From Apostichopus japonicus (Eukaryota; Echinodermata; Holothuroidea; Aspidochirotida; Stichopodidae), in the NCBI RefSeq assembly GCF_037975245.1, contig NC_092561.1:13205001-13265000 (forward strand): DNA of 60,000 nucleotides, given 5' to 3'. Shown piece by piece: positions 11,375-23,538 of this stretch. The notes under the pieces were generated by a model. That model searched no databases, had not been told where the DNA came from, and worked only from the letters and a program-made list of their open reading frames with translations. Both the position numbers and the translations under genes were made by a program. Numbering within the stretch: position 1 is the first letter of the stretch; each line of letters starts with the position of its first letter.

Positions 11375-13912
11375 CATCCACCATTAGCCATGGTCGAAAC
11401 TAGGAAGACATTGAATAAATTCCGTTATTCTTGCAAGAATCATTCATTGCCAAATCTTTTATACAAACTGTTTTGAAAGTACGACAGAAACCGGCATTCT
11501 ATATAGGGTCATGTGTAACTCTTTACTTTGCTCTGATACGGTTGCGAAACCTTGTTCTGTATAAAAATCGCATACATATACCAGTTAATTTATTAAAGAA
11601 AGTTGTATTTGGGTTGGTTAGCGATTATTTTAGTCTATACTCTTTATTCGCATCGTTTCCCACTTGTTAATACACTTCAATAAGCTTTAAATCGACATAC
11701 CAGCAAATTTCATTAGTTCTTCGAGAATACACCCACATGCTCTGCTCAGCTTCATAAAAAAGTGCACCTAAGTTTATGTGGATCATTTTAACTTTTATGT
11801 TACATTGATAAGAAACTTCTAAAGTTTTGCTCTTCAAAATTCTTTAAATGCAACATGGAAATATTTTGTTAGAATTACTCGTAACAATAACCGTCAATCA
11901 TTTTACAATGATATACTATTTTATGATAACTTTGTTTAATTGGATATGAAGGGGTAGGAATGGGTGGATTTGGGTTGCTGGTGAAATGGTTCTATAGTTA
12001 TAGATATGATAAAACCCGATTCCAAACAAGGAACGGTCCCTCCCCGCATACCCCCCCCCCTCCCTTAACTTGGCTTGCCACTTATCAATGTCATATAGGG
12101 TTAATCACCGAACACTGGAGTGCTCCTATAGATATGCTAGAATTACGAATATGGTCACCTATTGATAAACTTTAACACCTTAGTTGGGGGTTACTTGTAT
12201 CATTTCTTAGCATATCAGTTTTATAAAAGATGATTACTACATTGAAACATCCATGGAAGTTATTCGTCAACATGAACTTGTGAATGTATTCGCTCTGTTC
12301 GATTCACTCTTAAAATATATTGGACACAATGCGACCTACAACTGACAGCACTGGCTTTTTACTTTTACTGGTAATCGTTATGTTCTATAAAATTCCTGTT
12401 TTGCAGAGCGTTACCAGTTCTTTTTATCGAACTACATTTACATATTTTATTCTTTAGATCAGCAATACAAAGTAACATAACGAACAATTAATACAGTACA
12501 ACACATAAAATGTTACATTAAAGAAGACAAAGTGGGCTACACATGAGTACAATCCCTGAAGGACAAAATTATAAGTGAAGAAAGAAAAGGATGAAAAAAG
12601 AAAGAAAAAGTTCAAGGAAAGTGAGGTATAAAACTACAACAATAAACAAGACACACCTTTACAGAGCACCTCCAAGTAGGAAATCAATATCATACTCAGT
12701 AAGAATTTTCTGCGTGAAGCCTTTCTAAATGTTTAAGCAGTTTTGGATCGTTCGGAACTGGGCTAATCTTAGTTGCTTTTCTAAAGTTCGTTTAAAGGAA
12801 TAGTTACTAAAAGCATAATTCCTTCAAAGGATTGCCAGTTATATTTCTGATTTCCATTAAGAGAAAGGAAGATGAAAGGAAATACTTTTTGTGCAGACAC
12901 AAGATTAACTTGAGCCCTGGTCTCGAAAATACTCTTTCTTTAAACTCTATTGAGTATATGTTTCTTTTAAATGATAAAAAAGCGAATACATTGCATAGAC
13001 ATGAGCAAACATTGACGCTGTAGCCTACTTCAGTGGATCTGGAAAGGTGAAATTTTCAATTATCACCTACTTCTTGGTTCAGACCTATTGCACATTATTT
13101 TGACGTCATAAAGTGACTAGAACACGAAACCTGAGGTTGTTTCCAGAGATCTGGAATAACATAATGCATATTAGAGGATGTGTGAAAATAGTTATCATTC
13201 GACATATATTTCCATAACACAACACCGTTGTTCATTATACAGCTCCTCTCCCCCCCCCAACAACGTGTTATTTCTAGAGTGTAACACTGTTTATCATAAG
13301 AAGAGAACATCACCTTGCCTTGGATAGGCCTACAGTGGCCGAAAGAGGACAGTTTTGTCACTATACCTACATCATTGACGTCAATCGTAGTACGGGAGGA
13401 GTTCGAGAGACACATCGTTATGTTCACACATTACCGTACCAGAACCGTACACACACATGCAACTTAAATTGCCTTTAGACCCCATCTCAAAATTTGGAAG
13501 GCCACTACATGTTATTGTGCCCTTTCCCCCATTAAGCCAGACCAAACTGTATATTAAGATCTTTCTATTATATTTAAATTTTCTCATCTCCCTACATGTA
13601 ATATATATAATGGGACAAATTTTAAATAGTACTTATGCAGTTGTTAAGGTTAGAGGTCTAAGGTCAATATAGATCCATCCAATTGTAACACGCTGAGTCT
13701 CACGTAAGTTCTTAGTAGGATGGGCGGTGAAATATGATTCAAGGAAGAAAAGACAAAGTAAACAAAACGAGAGCCAAACACAAAGAATTACAATTGACAC
13801 AGTATATTCTAAAGATTAAAGTATTTACAGATCGGAAAAATTACATATCAAATCAAATGTCAAAATAGCACTTTAAGTCGGAACTTCTGTTCACTATACG
13901 GTAGCTGGTCGT
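11375..13912. other. Intergenic stretch without recognisable gene
   Basis: The sequence is AT-rich. Open frames near 11431, 12832 and 13095-13587 are short and overlap frames on the other strand. None shows a domain or plausible splice structure. An A/G-rich patch (AAAGAAAAAG type) lies near 12575-12625. Confidence 0.45.
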
Positions 13913-14632
13913 CGTCGCCGACGCACGCACCCTCTGTAAGTGCAGCTTCCCCCTGGTGTTACGCACGCACGCACCCTCTGTAAGATTCTCTGTGCAATGG
14001 ACGCACGCACCCTCTGTAAGATTCCCTGTGCGATGGACGTACGCACCCTCAGTGAGATTCCCTGTACGATGGACGCACGCACCCTCTGTAAGATTCCCTG
14101 GCGATGGACGTACGCACCCTCTGTAAGATTCCCTGTGCGATGGACGCACGCACCCTCTGTGAGATTCCCTGTGCGATGGACGCACGCACCCTCTGTAAGA
14201 TTCCCTGTGCGATGGACGCACGCACCCTCAGTGAGTACAGCTTCCCCTCGACGTGACGCACGCACGCACCCTCAGTGAGTACAGCTTCCCCTCGACGTGA
14301 CGCACGCACGCACCCTCAGTGAGTACAGCTTCCCCTCGATGTGACGCACGCACGCACCCCCAGTGAGTACAGCTTCCCCTCGATGTGACGCACGCACGCA
14401 CCTTCAGTGAGATTCCCTGTACGATGGACGCACGCACCTTCAGTGAGATTCCCTGTACGATGGACGCACGCACCCTCTGTAAGATTCCCTGTACGATGGA
14501 CGCACGCACCTTCTGTAAGATTCCCTGTGCGATGAACGCACGCACCCTCAGTGAGTACAGCTTCCCCTCGACGTGACGCACGCACGCACCCTCAGTGAGA
14601 TTCCCTGTACGATGGACGCACGCACTCTCAGA
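13913..14632. repeat. GC-rich minisatellite with intermixed 36-bp and 44-bp units
   Basis: The 36-bp unit has GACGCACGCACCCTCTGTAA followed by GATTCCCTGTGCGATG. The 44-bp unit shares the CGCACGCACCCTC core but continues with AGTGAGTACAGCTTCCCCTC. Blocks of the two units alternate: one 44-type, about eight 36-type, four 44-type, about five 36-type, one 44-type, one 36-type. The 36-bp period keeps all frames open on both strands. The open frames here (motifs such as DARTLCKIPC or VRASIAQGIL) are by-products, not genes. Confidence 0.9.
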
Positions 14633-17240
14633 AAGAAGTATAGGCAACTGCCAGATCGAAACTGACAGTCGCGTACACACTTATAACACTGGTTGCTTCT
14701 TACGGTTCCTAAAAGTGCTGGTGCTCTAAGGCCTAATTTAAAACAAGATGAAAGATTTGGTGGGCCCGGAGCCGCCCTGTACCACTTCGTGCAGAAAATC
14801 CTACAATTATTTACGTCGAACAAGGGTCTAATCTCTTCAGGTGGTGAGCTAACAAGGAAAACGGTATTCTTGCCCTATATTTCTGGTCCACACCGCTAGG
14901 TGAGTGACGTCAAGGTTTAGATAAATATAACAACGGAATCGGGTTTTCTTCCTAATTATCAACCCGCCGAAAAACTGCCTAAGTATTTAGAAAGACAAAG
15001 ATACTAAAATCTCACCCAGAAATGATGGCAAACAGCTACAAACTTTCCATCTTAAACCAATTAGCGGTTAGGGCCTAGAACACACGTCCGCACTTGTCTG
15101 AGTCTTGCTGTGAACTGCCCAACTCCTCAGCACGAGGCAGATTATAAGAGACGCGCAAGTTGCACGAGCGTCCACATGGGCATCACATGTCACGCTAGTG
15201 AATTAAGAAAGGTGTCGGGCGCCCTCGATTCAGTTAAATCAGGATGATCCGAGCTCCGTTACACAATCATAGAAGAGATAAGATTTGCATCTCCATGGAT
15301 TGGCATGTAAGGTTTTTCATCCAGCCCTGATCCCTTTGTTTTATTTGCTATCTTACTAGTGTAACGTTTTTGAGTATATAAAGTTTTTTTTTTGTGTGGA
15401 AATGTTGATGCTAATTTGTTCATATTTTCTGTTATCCAGTTACCAGATGTACTGTACGGATTAAAAAAATTCAAACAAATCAATCTGTTTGTTTTAAGAA
15501 TTGACATAAGAGGATTTACAGTAATGAATATGCAACAATGTCAACCGACCAAGCAGAGAAATGATTGACATTAGCTCGAAGAAAAAAAAAGAGTGTTATC
15601 AAGGGTATTAAAGTCATAATCCACACGGATTAATGAAGATGCAGATATAGATGCAATTAAAGAATTATTCCAAAAATCAAGATAAATTTGGCAGCAGAAG
15701 AAGTACCCAACTACCAATTTGAAATGTGTAAGCATAATTGGTAGTTGGGTAAGTACTATTAGGTCTGGAAGTCTAACTACAATAGTTTACGATTAAAAGT
15801 AATCGATATGGAGATTAACGATGTCCATTAACTCACACACTCACATAAATGCTTATAAGAGGAAGATTTCAATACCCACGTGACACTGTGACTTTGGTAG
15901 ACTTAAAAGTAGGCATACTGTCTTGATAATATACAGAACTGCGTATTAAAGTTATGGTCCATTTTGCACTTTTGCATCTGATGAAGTTGAATACCAGCGG
16001 TCTCTATAAATAACACCAGGAATACCAGTAAATTACGGAACACAATTTTTATTCGGAGTGCTTGGAGAGTATTTTAGTCTATAGTATGTTTCGCATCGTT
16101 TCCTACTGTTTATTAGAGAGTTTAACGTCCTATTTATTATATGAAGTTCCAAAAATACGTATTTGAAATGGTTCTTAACAACAAGATATTTTAATTTTTT
16201 GCGACATATTGTTTTATATGAACCTTTACAGATTATAGATTTGTTGAGCTTGAAAATGGCAAGATCACAAATGCATAAAGTAATATTCTGAACGATTACA
16301 AAGACAATGAAGTAGCTATTCAGTGACACTATGTTGGGTAACAAAATGATAAATAATGTAGACCTTGTAGTCTCAATTATATGCTGTGATTATTGAAAAT
16401 CAACTGAATGTATCGATGAGTTGCTTTTATAAGACCTTAATATTTATTATACAGAATCAGGAATGTCTTAGAACTATAATACGTATATGTTCATAGTTGT
16501 AATGTAGCATTGTTGCGTGTGACGTACGAAATCCTATTTAACAGTACAATCCGTGTTGTGTTTACACAAACATTAAATATCATCTTTGGTGGAATAATTT
16601 CTTTATCACAGTTCTTTAGTGCTATTAAGTGTTTTCAGTTACACATGTTTTATTATCAGTTTCAGTTGGTTAGTTGTGTAAATAAAGGTTGTTACCTTCA
16701 CGTTCATCTTGGTAAAGGCACAAACTTGGATTGATATTTGAATCACTTCATGAGACACGGCTCAATTTTTTGACCTTTAAAAACTCCTGTATACATTTTA
16801 GAAGACTTGGACCTAGTCAACGTTAATGTAATTCAGTTTGAGAAAACAAAATAATTACCGCACTAATCGCAAGGTAGCCATCATTTAATAATATAAAAAC
16901 ATCGTTGATGCTCTTTTACCAGCCTGGGGAGCAAACACATATTAGTTTTGCGTGGATTGGCAAAGGGAAGGCTTAGATGTTACTTCGTTCTGGGAGAGGT
17001 GTCTAAGGGAAGCGGTATGCCTTTTTCCTCCGAGAAAATTGGTAAAATGCGTAGATGCAACGTGGTAATATATTTGAATCTTTTGAAGCAATATTAAATT
17101 TCAACTGTTTAGGTTCTATACATACTTTACGTGGTTGCTCTCTTGCTGGTAGCCCAAACGTACGTAATAAAGTGGGCCTATTTTGAAATTGGTAGACCAG
17201 AAAGTTACAGTATTTGCTCATAAAGTTAATGCTTACTGAA
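14633..17240. other. Intergenic stretch without recognisable gene
   Basis: No coding or RNA gene was recognised. The only structure I can support is the inverted repeat at 15704-15751. Short open frames at 15259, 16033, 16510 and 17003 lack any recognisable feature. Confidence 0.45.
15704..15751. repeat. Perfect 16-bp inverted repeat with 16-nt spacer
   Basis: TACCCAACTACCAATT (15704-15719) pairs with AATTGGTAGTTGGGTA (15736-15751). It could be a hairpin or the fold-back end of a small element. No target duplication is evident. Confidence 0.6.
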
Positions 17241-17305
17241 ATCTGAGCGTCACTTGAAGAGAGAACTTCCCAACAGAGAACTGTTCAGAACTGATCTCGA
17301 ACGAA

Positions 17306-18942
17306 ATGGCTGGTAAGATGTTTCACACTGGTTTTTAGTATTTTTGTCGTAAAGGGATTGGTAGTGTTTGAGTAAACTATGTACAATTATGATACAGTTG
17401 CGAAAAAGATTACAATTATGAATGTTTCAAGATCTGATATCGGTAAATATCAGGGCTATATACCATTTCTTCGATCTCATATCACCTAGTAGTACTTCTA
17501 AAGTACCCTCGTCGAATTTCCTGACGATGTTTTGACCACGTTGGATGGACCTATTTTTACATCTGGAGTTAACCTCTGTTTAGTCTAACCGGCCGACACA
17601 CCGTGAACGGATATTTTGTATGTAAAAAGTGGCATATTTAGACTTTTCTGTTTGCCAGTTCCGCGGTAGACCTTACTGGTCGTGTCGAGTTGAAAATACG
17701 GGGTGTATTTAAAAAAACACTAGCATAACTCAATTATTTAGATTTTCAGTTATAAACATGCATGCTAGATCTATGTCAGGTAGCGTAGAAAGCTTCCAAA
17801 CGTGAAGGGCTTAACGAAGAATTTGTTTTGTCCTTCTAGAAACTTTCGATGTTTCATCTCAAAGTTTCGACGATTCGGTATCTTGCAGTTTGAATATCTT
17901 TAATTAATTTAAACGTTTGAAGAATAATCTTAAAGTTCGACTTTTCATCTTAATTTTTTTGACGTTTATAAACGAATCTTATGTCTCAAAGTCGACGTCT
18001 TATCTTGACATCTCAACAAACTTTAGGTTTTGTTCGTATCCAAATTTCAACATTTTACTAACCAAAGTTAATCTCAAAAGTGTTCTTTTACAATCAAATT
18101 TGTAGCGCATCAATGTTAACACTTTTGACGTGTTTCCCATATGCTGACGTTTCGTCCAAGAATTCTTATCTCTCAGCTAAAAAATGTAACATATTACGTA
18201 CGAATTAACTGCGACGTTTAATGTCAAATGCCAACGATTTATATCAAAAGTTTGGCCTGTTACCTCTTAATTTCATGCTTTTGTTCTTCAAATGTTGATG
18301 ATTTATCTCAAAATATTTTATGAGAGTACAAAATGGATTCCTGAGTTGTTCATTTGTTCAAAGTGAGTTGTCAGTGACGATGACGATTGAGTCACTAAAT
18401 TGATTTCTGTCTTGCAAAAATACCGGTACATTCCCTCCTCTCTCCCCTAGTCGTTTAACCTTAGGGACGACCTTGTATAAACAGTTCGGTGTTACTCGAG
18501 TGTTTCGGGGTCTTTTTAGACCCCAAATAATGAATGACGTATCATATTTATGACGCTCTTCAAAGTGTAATTTACAGTTATTATATCGTCCTTACTGTAC
18601 AGACGTACTCAGCCTTGTACACTGAACATACGAACTCTGGACTGTCATTAATTTATTATATTTTTTAAAGCAGACTCAAAAGCGTGACGTTCGTGGACAT
18701 TCAGAGAGAATTATAATAACGAAATTAGGCTTAGACTGTGTGTTCTTGTGACTAGACGGTCTTAATCATAGTTATTTTGCGTCTTTCCAGGATTCCGCTG
18801 CATAACCTCGTGGCTACTGATGGTTTTTATCTTGGCTAGCATGTTAACAACAGTGTCGGGCTACGGGTATGATGCCCCAGCCGAAAATAGACAAGAACTT
18901 AGAGAAGTGTTGCATGGGCTCTACGAAAAACGTGAAGAATGA
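17306..18942 (+). CDS. Two-exon gene for a 52-residue secreted peptide-like protein
   Basis: Exon 1 contributes only ATGGCTG (17306-17312), in a good start context (CGAAATGG), and ends at the donor GTAAGA. Exon 2 (18791-18942) follows the acceptor TCTTTCCAG and joins in phase to a TGA stop at 18940. The 52-residue product has a clear signal peptide: residues 10-24 run WLLMVFILASMLTTV, with likely cleavage near G26. A short charged region follows, containing ENRQELREVLHGLYEKR and ending in EE. A signal peptide, small size and a Lys-Arg pair suggest a secreted peptide or neuropeptide-type precursor, but I do not recognise the family. A good donor (GTATGT, 18966) lies 24 nt past the stop, so a 3' UTR exon or an alternative longer product is possible. 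The intron (17313-18790) contains degenerate low-complexity repeats. Confidence 0.55.
17313..18790 (+). other. Intron of the small secreted peptide gene
   Basis: The intron is bounded by GTAAGA and TTTCCAG. Its 17820-18330 part repeats loose variants of AAAGTTTCGACGATTTATCTC with many TTTGACG/TCTCAAA words, which suggests an old decayed tandem repeat. No additional exon was recognised inside it. Confidence 0.45.
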
Positions 18943-19118
18943 TCGATTCAGAAAAAGTGTATCCGGTATGTCAAAATGAGGTACATATTTGGTTTTATGT
19001 AATCACTACATGGTCAATATTGAATATATATATGACCAATAGATACAATATTTTATTATTAAACATATCAATATAACTTACAGTTATACAAAGCTATTAA
19101 ATTACACATTCACGAAAA

Positions 19119-19403
<285 letters not shown>

Positions 19404-19439
19404 AAAAATAAATAAAAGACCCTGTGAAACAACTATGCT

Positions 19440-20345
19440 GTATTTAGAGAACGGCTGGATCTCGAGTGAGAAACAAACCAAAACAACTTAACTTAAGTAA
19501 GTGATTGGAAGTAAAACAGCCCATGTTTGGTTTTGCAGAGCTTTCGAGCAAAACTAGCTCCTTTTCAGTGCATGATCACCGAAAGTGACAAGAAGTAGCA
19601 GGAATTTTTGATATGGTCTTAATATGTTGAGTCGTTCTCATTCTTAGTTAGTTTTTTCGACTCTCCAACGTATTGTGTGTGTAAATTGCAAATTTTGCAG
19701 TAGATGAGGTAAATGACATTTTTAGATAGTCTTTTATTTTCTGCCGGATTCGGAACGTCCATGTACTTTAGTTGCTCTGAAAGGCCCCAGTAAAATCGAT
19801 AAGTAAGCACGTCTTGCAAGTTTGTGTACAGGGCGATGATCCTGCATTTTCTGCTCTGTTTGTTCCTGATGAATGATACCCGAAATGAAATGTCCCGTAT
19901 GTTTCTAGCTCTTGTAAATCAAATGACAGGTGGATCTGAGAAAACTGATATCAGACGTTCTGTGCTTTGAAGTTATGTGAACATTCTTCTGAATGATATT
20001 GGCCGGTGGTGGAAGAAGAGGGTGGAAACCAGTAACCAGAACTGGTTTGAGGGGGGGGGGGGTTTGTACGTCAATGTTTCAGTGCGGGTTTGCTTTTGGC
20101 CTTTTGATGGCATTTTCAATAGAACCCCGAAACTACTGTCTGTTGAGAAGGTGTTGTGACAGTTCTTTGGTGCGAGAATCAAAATCGACTTCAGAAGAGC
20201 AAATGCGTCAAAATCGCATCGATTGACTACTATGTATTCTGAGTGAGATACAAAAATTAAATTAAGTGAGTGATAGGGAGTAAAATAGCCAATGATTGGT
20301 TTTGCAGAGCTATTGAACAAAACTAGCTCTGAGAATGACTAAACA
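19440..20345 (-). mobile_element. Penelope-like retroelement remnant (GIY-YIG region)
   Basis: On the minus strand 19619-19819 encodes NVIYLIYCKICNLHTQYVGES, matching the pattern (N-V-x-Y-L-I-x-C-x-x-C...Y-V-G-E) at the start of the GIY-YIG endonuclease domain of Penelope-like elements. A frameshift follows. A second frame then gives LRMRTTQHIK, which would supply the conserved arginine of the domain. The reverse transcriptase is not visible, so the element is truncated. Related direct repeats of about 70-95 bp (19455-19563 and about 20235-20333, sharing TTTTGCAGAGCT and AACTAGCTC) flank it, as the pseudo-LTRs of these elements can. A G-run lies at 20050. Confidence 0.55.
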
Positions 20346-21230
20346 TAGATCTGCGATCAAAACAGTTAAGTTCAACCAACCTGTTGCAAATAACTCCCAA
20401 TGACTCACAATCTCCCAAATCATTCGATTGAAAAATAACGTGTTATTGCCATCGACCAAAACGATTCTTGGACAGACTAATCTAGAAAAGGAAAGACAAT
20501 TTCCGGGAACTAAATCTCAATATCACGGCACCATTTGATTTAAACACCAGAAACGATCGACCGTCCCAAATAAGTCAAAACAATTCCTTTGAAATTACGG
20601 GATCAGAAACGGACTAAAATAATCCGACACGGATGTGAAATTAATCCTATTTTTTCCAAACCTTCTGCTAATCAAGCAGAAATCAGTAAGTCGCATTTGC
20701 TTCATAGTCATGTCGACAATCTTCTATATAAAAAGTTTTAATTTATGATACTCCTGCTACTCCCCAGAAAGAAATTGGAAGCCTCCCAGAATGCAGAATC
20801 GCCTATAAACCTACCTCAAGAAACAGACAGCAACACAAAAACTAACATCGCCAACATCCAATTAGAAGATGAAAGGATTCAACAACTAAGGGCAAGTTCC
20901 TCGACAAGTGTACAGCACCAACGCATCATCTTCACCAGCTTATAATAAATCAACTTAGGAGTTCGGTCTTTTTAATGGAATCACCCCACTCACCTGCATC
21001 GATGCAAAAATTTGGGGCCACGACAAGCAGAGGAATTCATTTGTATTTACAACTCTATCCATGTTCAGATCCCACCATGCGAAGCTAGCAGCATAACAAC
21101 CTACATCTCTTCTGTAACGTCCGTTCATCGAAACCACACCGACAATGAAGCCTCTCCTCCGTGACGTCTAGCATCGCCAGTCCAGTCTTTAAAGCCAGCC
21201 ACCACTCATCGTTTCCCTTAAATAAATGAA
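20346..21230. other. Unassigned stretch between retroelement fragments
   Basis: No gene was recognised. A 66-codon frame at 20745 and a segment reading IDAKIWGHDKQRNSF near 21000 could be degraded retroelement sequence. I cannot tie either to a family. Confidence 0.3.
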
Positions 21231-21600
21231 GTCGCCATCAATATTTACAAAACGATAATTATATCAATCAAGGATTATGCAGCACCGGTCATCTCACACA
21301 TCACAGAAAACAAACTAGAAAAATTAGACGCAATACAAAGGAGAGCTTGCCGCATCGTCTACCACCTCGACTTCTAGACTCCTACAGAAGACACCATCGG
21401 TTTAGCTCAACTACCTACTGTACAATAAGCCAACGACTGAACTCCCCCTCAGGGAAAACTTCTTAGACAAATGTCAACGAGAAGGCCACCATCTACATCA
21501 ATTCATCCAGAACCAACCCCAACATCAAAAACTGCTGCCGAACACCCCATTTCATAACATACATTATGAAACAGACATATTTTCACACAGCCACCACCAT
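21231..21600 (+). pseudogene. LINE reverse-transcriptase C-terminal fragment
   Basis: The + strand reads IYKTIIISIKDYAAPVISH, then ENKLEKLDAIQRRACRIVYH and LAQLPTV. This corresponds to the region after the thumb of many LINE reverse transcriptases, whose pattern is Y-K-x-x-I...Y-A-x-P-V...L-x-x-x-Q-R-R-A. In-frame stops (after HLDF and after LPTVQ) and frame changes show decay. No catalytic-core motifs are present here, so only the 3' part of a second LINE, distinct in position and strand from the one at 30-33 kb, survives. Confidence 0.6.
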
Positions 21601-23380
21601 CTCCACACCGCCAGCCTCCGAAGCCACCACAGGGACAGATCGCGCCGTCACCAACATAGATGACTTCCAACATCAACATCCACTAACTTGGACCTCCAGG
21701 ACAACGAAATTAATTGAAACCACTAATTCGGGCACCGTACTCAAATACGGTCCTCTCTCAGCCCTCCGCCTTGTCACGTCTTTACCCAACTTACATAAAA
21801 AAAAATCAAAAACTCAAAATTAAAGGTCTAGTCTCTATTTTTCCGACTAGGTTTCGGCCTAGGTTACTGAAGCGCCTTCGGGCGGAAAAAGTTACGAGAC
21901 ATATTAATACCTTAGTTAACTTGGAGGTCAGACGATAAAAAATTAAATGGTACATATTTGTTGAATTGTTTAACAATTCGTAAAGCAACGTGAGTTATTT
22001 AACGTAAATATTGTTTTGTATTTTCTTCGTTCTAAAATTGTAATTCACGAATACTCGACAAAACACGCCAACACAAACTTGTGAACAAATTAACTGCACA
22101 TGTCGGTATCGTTAAGATTACTGATTAACTTTTGTAATAGTCGTTAATCTCTATAAGGACAGGTATTCCTTAATAATAACTTAGACAAATAAAAACACCT
22201 GCCAGCATATGTAGCAAAAATCTAAATAAGACTTAATGAAATATTGCGCTGTATTTCACAATCATTCAAAATTTTCTACGGATAAACGTTTGATTGACCT
22301 ACCAACTCTTTGCTAATAGGTGACAAAGTATCTCATAGATACATACAACAACTTTACTTACTTCTACTCGTGCTATAACTTACTAATTTTGTCACATAAT
22401 TCGAGTTAGTATCAACAAATTAATTGGTTTTTTAAATTAAATAAGTTCTTTTTTTACTATCAAAGAGTCAAAATAGCATATGTTATGGGCACGACAGACA
22501 TAACATTTATGTGACTAGTTGGTGAAAAAATGTCTAAAATGATTGTATCGCTCTAATGCATCCATGCAAGGTAAAGAGTGTCTAATGATTATACACGTAA
22601 TACCTTGACTAAATCATCACAGCTCGTTTGCTCCATATATTCATTAAAGTCTTCACTCTACGTTATAGGTACAAGCTCCTTTTTTTGATAGCTGGCATAT
22701 TGGTCATTCATTGCGTCTTAAATACAATACGTATCATAATCACGTACATACTTAGCTAGGAGAGATCTGTTTTGATCAGTGAACCAGAACCACTCACTCT
22801 AACTACTAGTAAATTTCTAAATCTGTTCCCGAGGTAAAATTACGTAATCTATAACTTACTCAGTTTTACACCACCTATATTATTTTGGAAAAGTTACAGA
22901 TCAACTTCAAAATACTTTTCCAGTTTGGTAACCTTTATAAAGGAAATTCTGCTCTTATTTATATTTACGACAGGCTTTCTGTGAAGGAGAAGTGTTGGAA
23001 TACTGACGTATTGGCATTGTGGAGTATGTTATATCAAGAGGTAGAAAGGAATCACAAAAAACCTCAGAATATTTATATTTTTCCTCCCACGTTCAGTTTC
23101 TTTCAAGTAATTTATCAAAGACAGTGAAACCCTTGAAAAAAATGCTTATGTCGGCTACTGCAGAAAGAATCCTATTTGTCATTGTCAATTGCAGCAGACG
23201 CTTGGTTTATATATTTCATTCTGGTAAAGCAGGTTCTGTGTAGGCGTTGACTAACAAATTATCTTTAGAAACAGGTGAGGACTGTTTGGCATTGTATTAC
23301 TAATCAAACACCTCTCGATGAACACACGAAATAAAGATGCAATTAATCAAGTAATATATCTTAGTAACAAATATTACGAA
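21601..23380. other. Upstream region of the fibrinogen-related gene, no gene seen
   Basis: The sequence is AT-rich. Short frames at 21566, 22885 and 23019 lack domains or splice context. Regulatory elements may lie here but none can be named. Confidence 0.4.
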
Positions 23381-23386
23381 TATAAG
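23381..23386 (+). promoter_or_regulatory. Possible TATA-like element
   Basis: TATAAG lies 80 bp upstream of the first ATG of the fibrinogen-related gene, a plausible distance for a core promoter with a short 5' UTR. In AT-rich DNA such a match is weak evidence. Confidence 0.2.
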
Positions 23387-23460
23387 AATGTGATAAAAAA
23401 GATTTGAGACATTATTCAACGAGACGTTAACAGACAAGAATTACAAGATTACTCGAAGAA

Positions 23461-23538
23461 ATGATGACTTTCACCATCCTCATGGTGGTTGTGGCCACAG
23501 GAATCTTTGGGAACATTGCTCTCGGGCTGGACGATAAG
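23461..23538 (+). CDS. FReD gene exon 1 (signal peptide)
   Basis: The exon encodes 26 residues from MMTFTILMVV to GLDDK and ends AAG before the donor GTAAATC. The start is the first of two consecutive ATGs. There is no upstream in-frame extension with coding character. Confidence 0.8.

Noticed and set aside
13913-14632. CRISPR array
   Set aside because: Units are contiguous without unique spacers, and the context is eukaryotic with introns and LINEs.
13853-14680. Long open frames on both strands encoding repetitive peptides
   Set aside because: They follow from a tandem repeat whose 36-bp unit is a multiple of three. Frames are open on both strands with no start context or domain.
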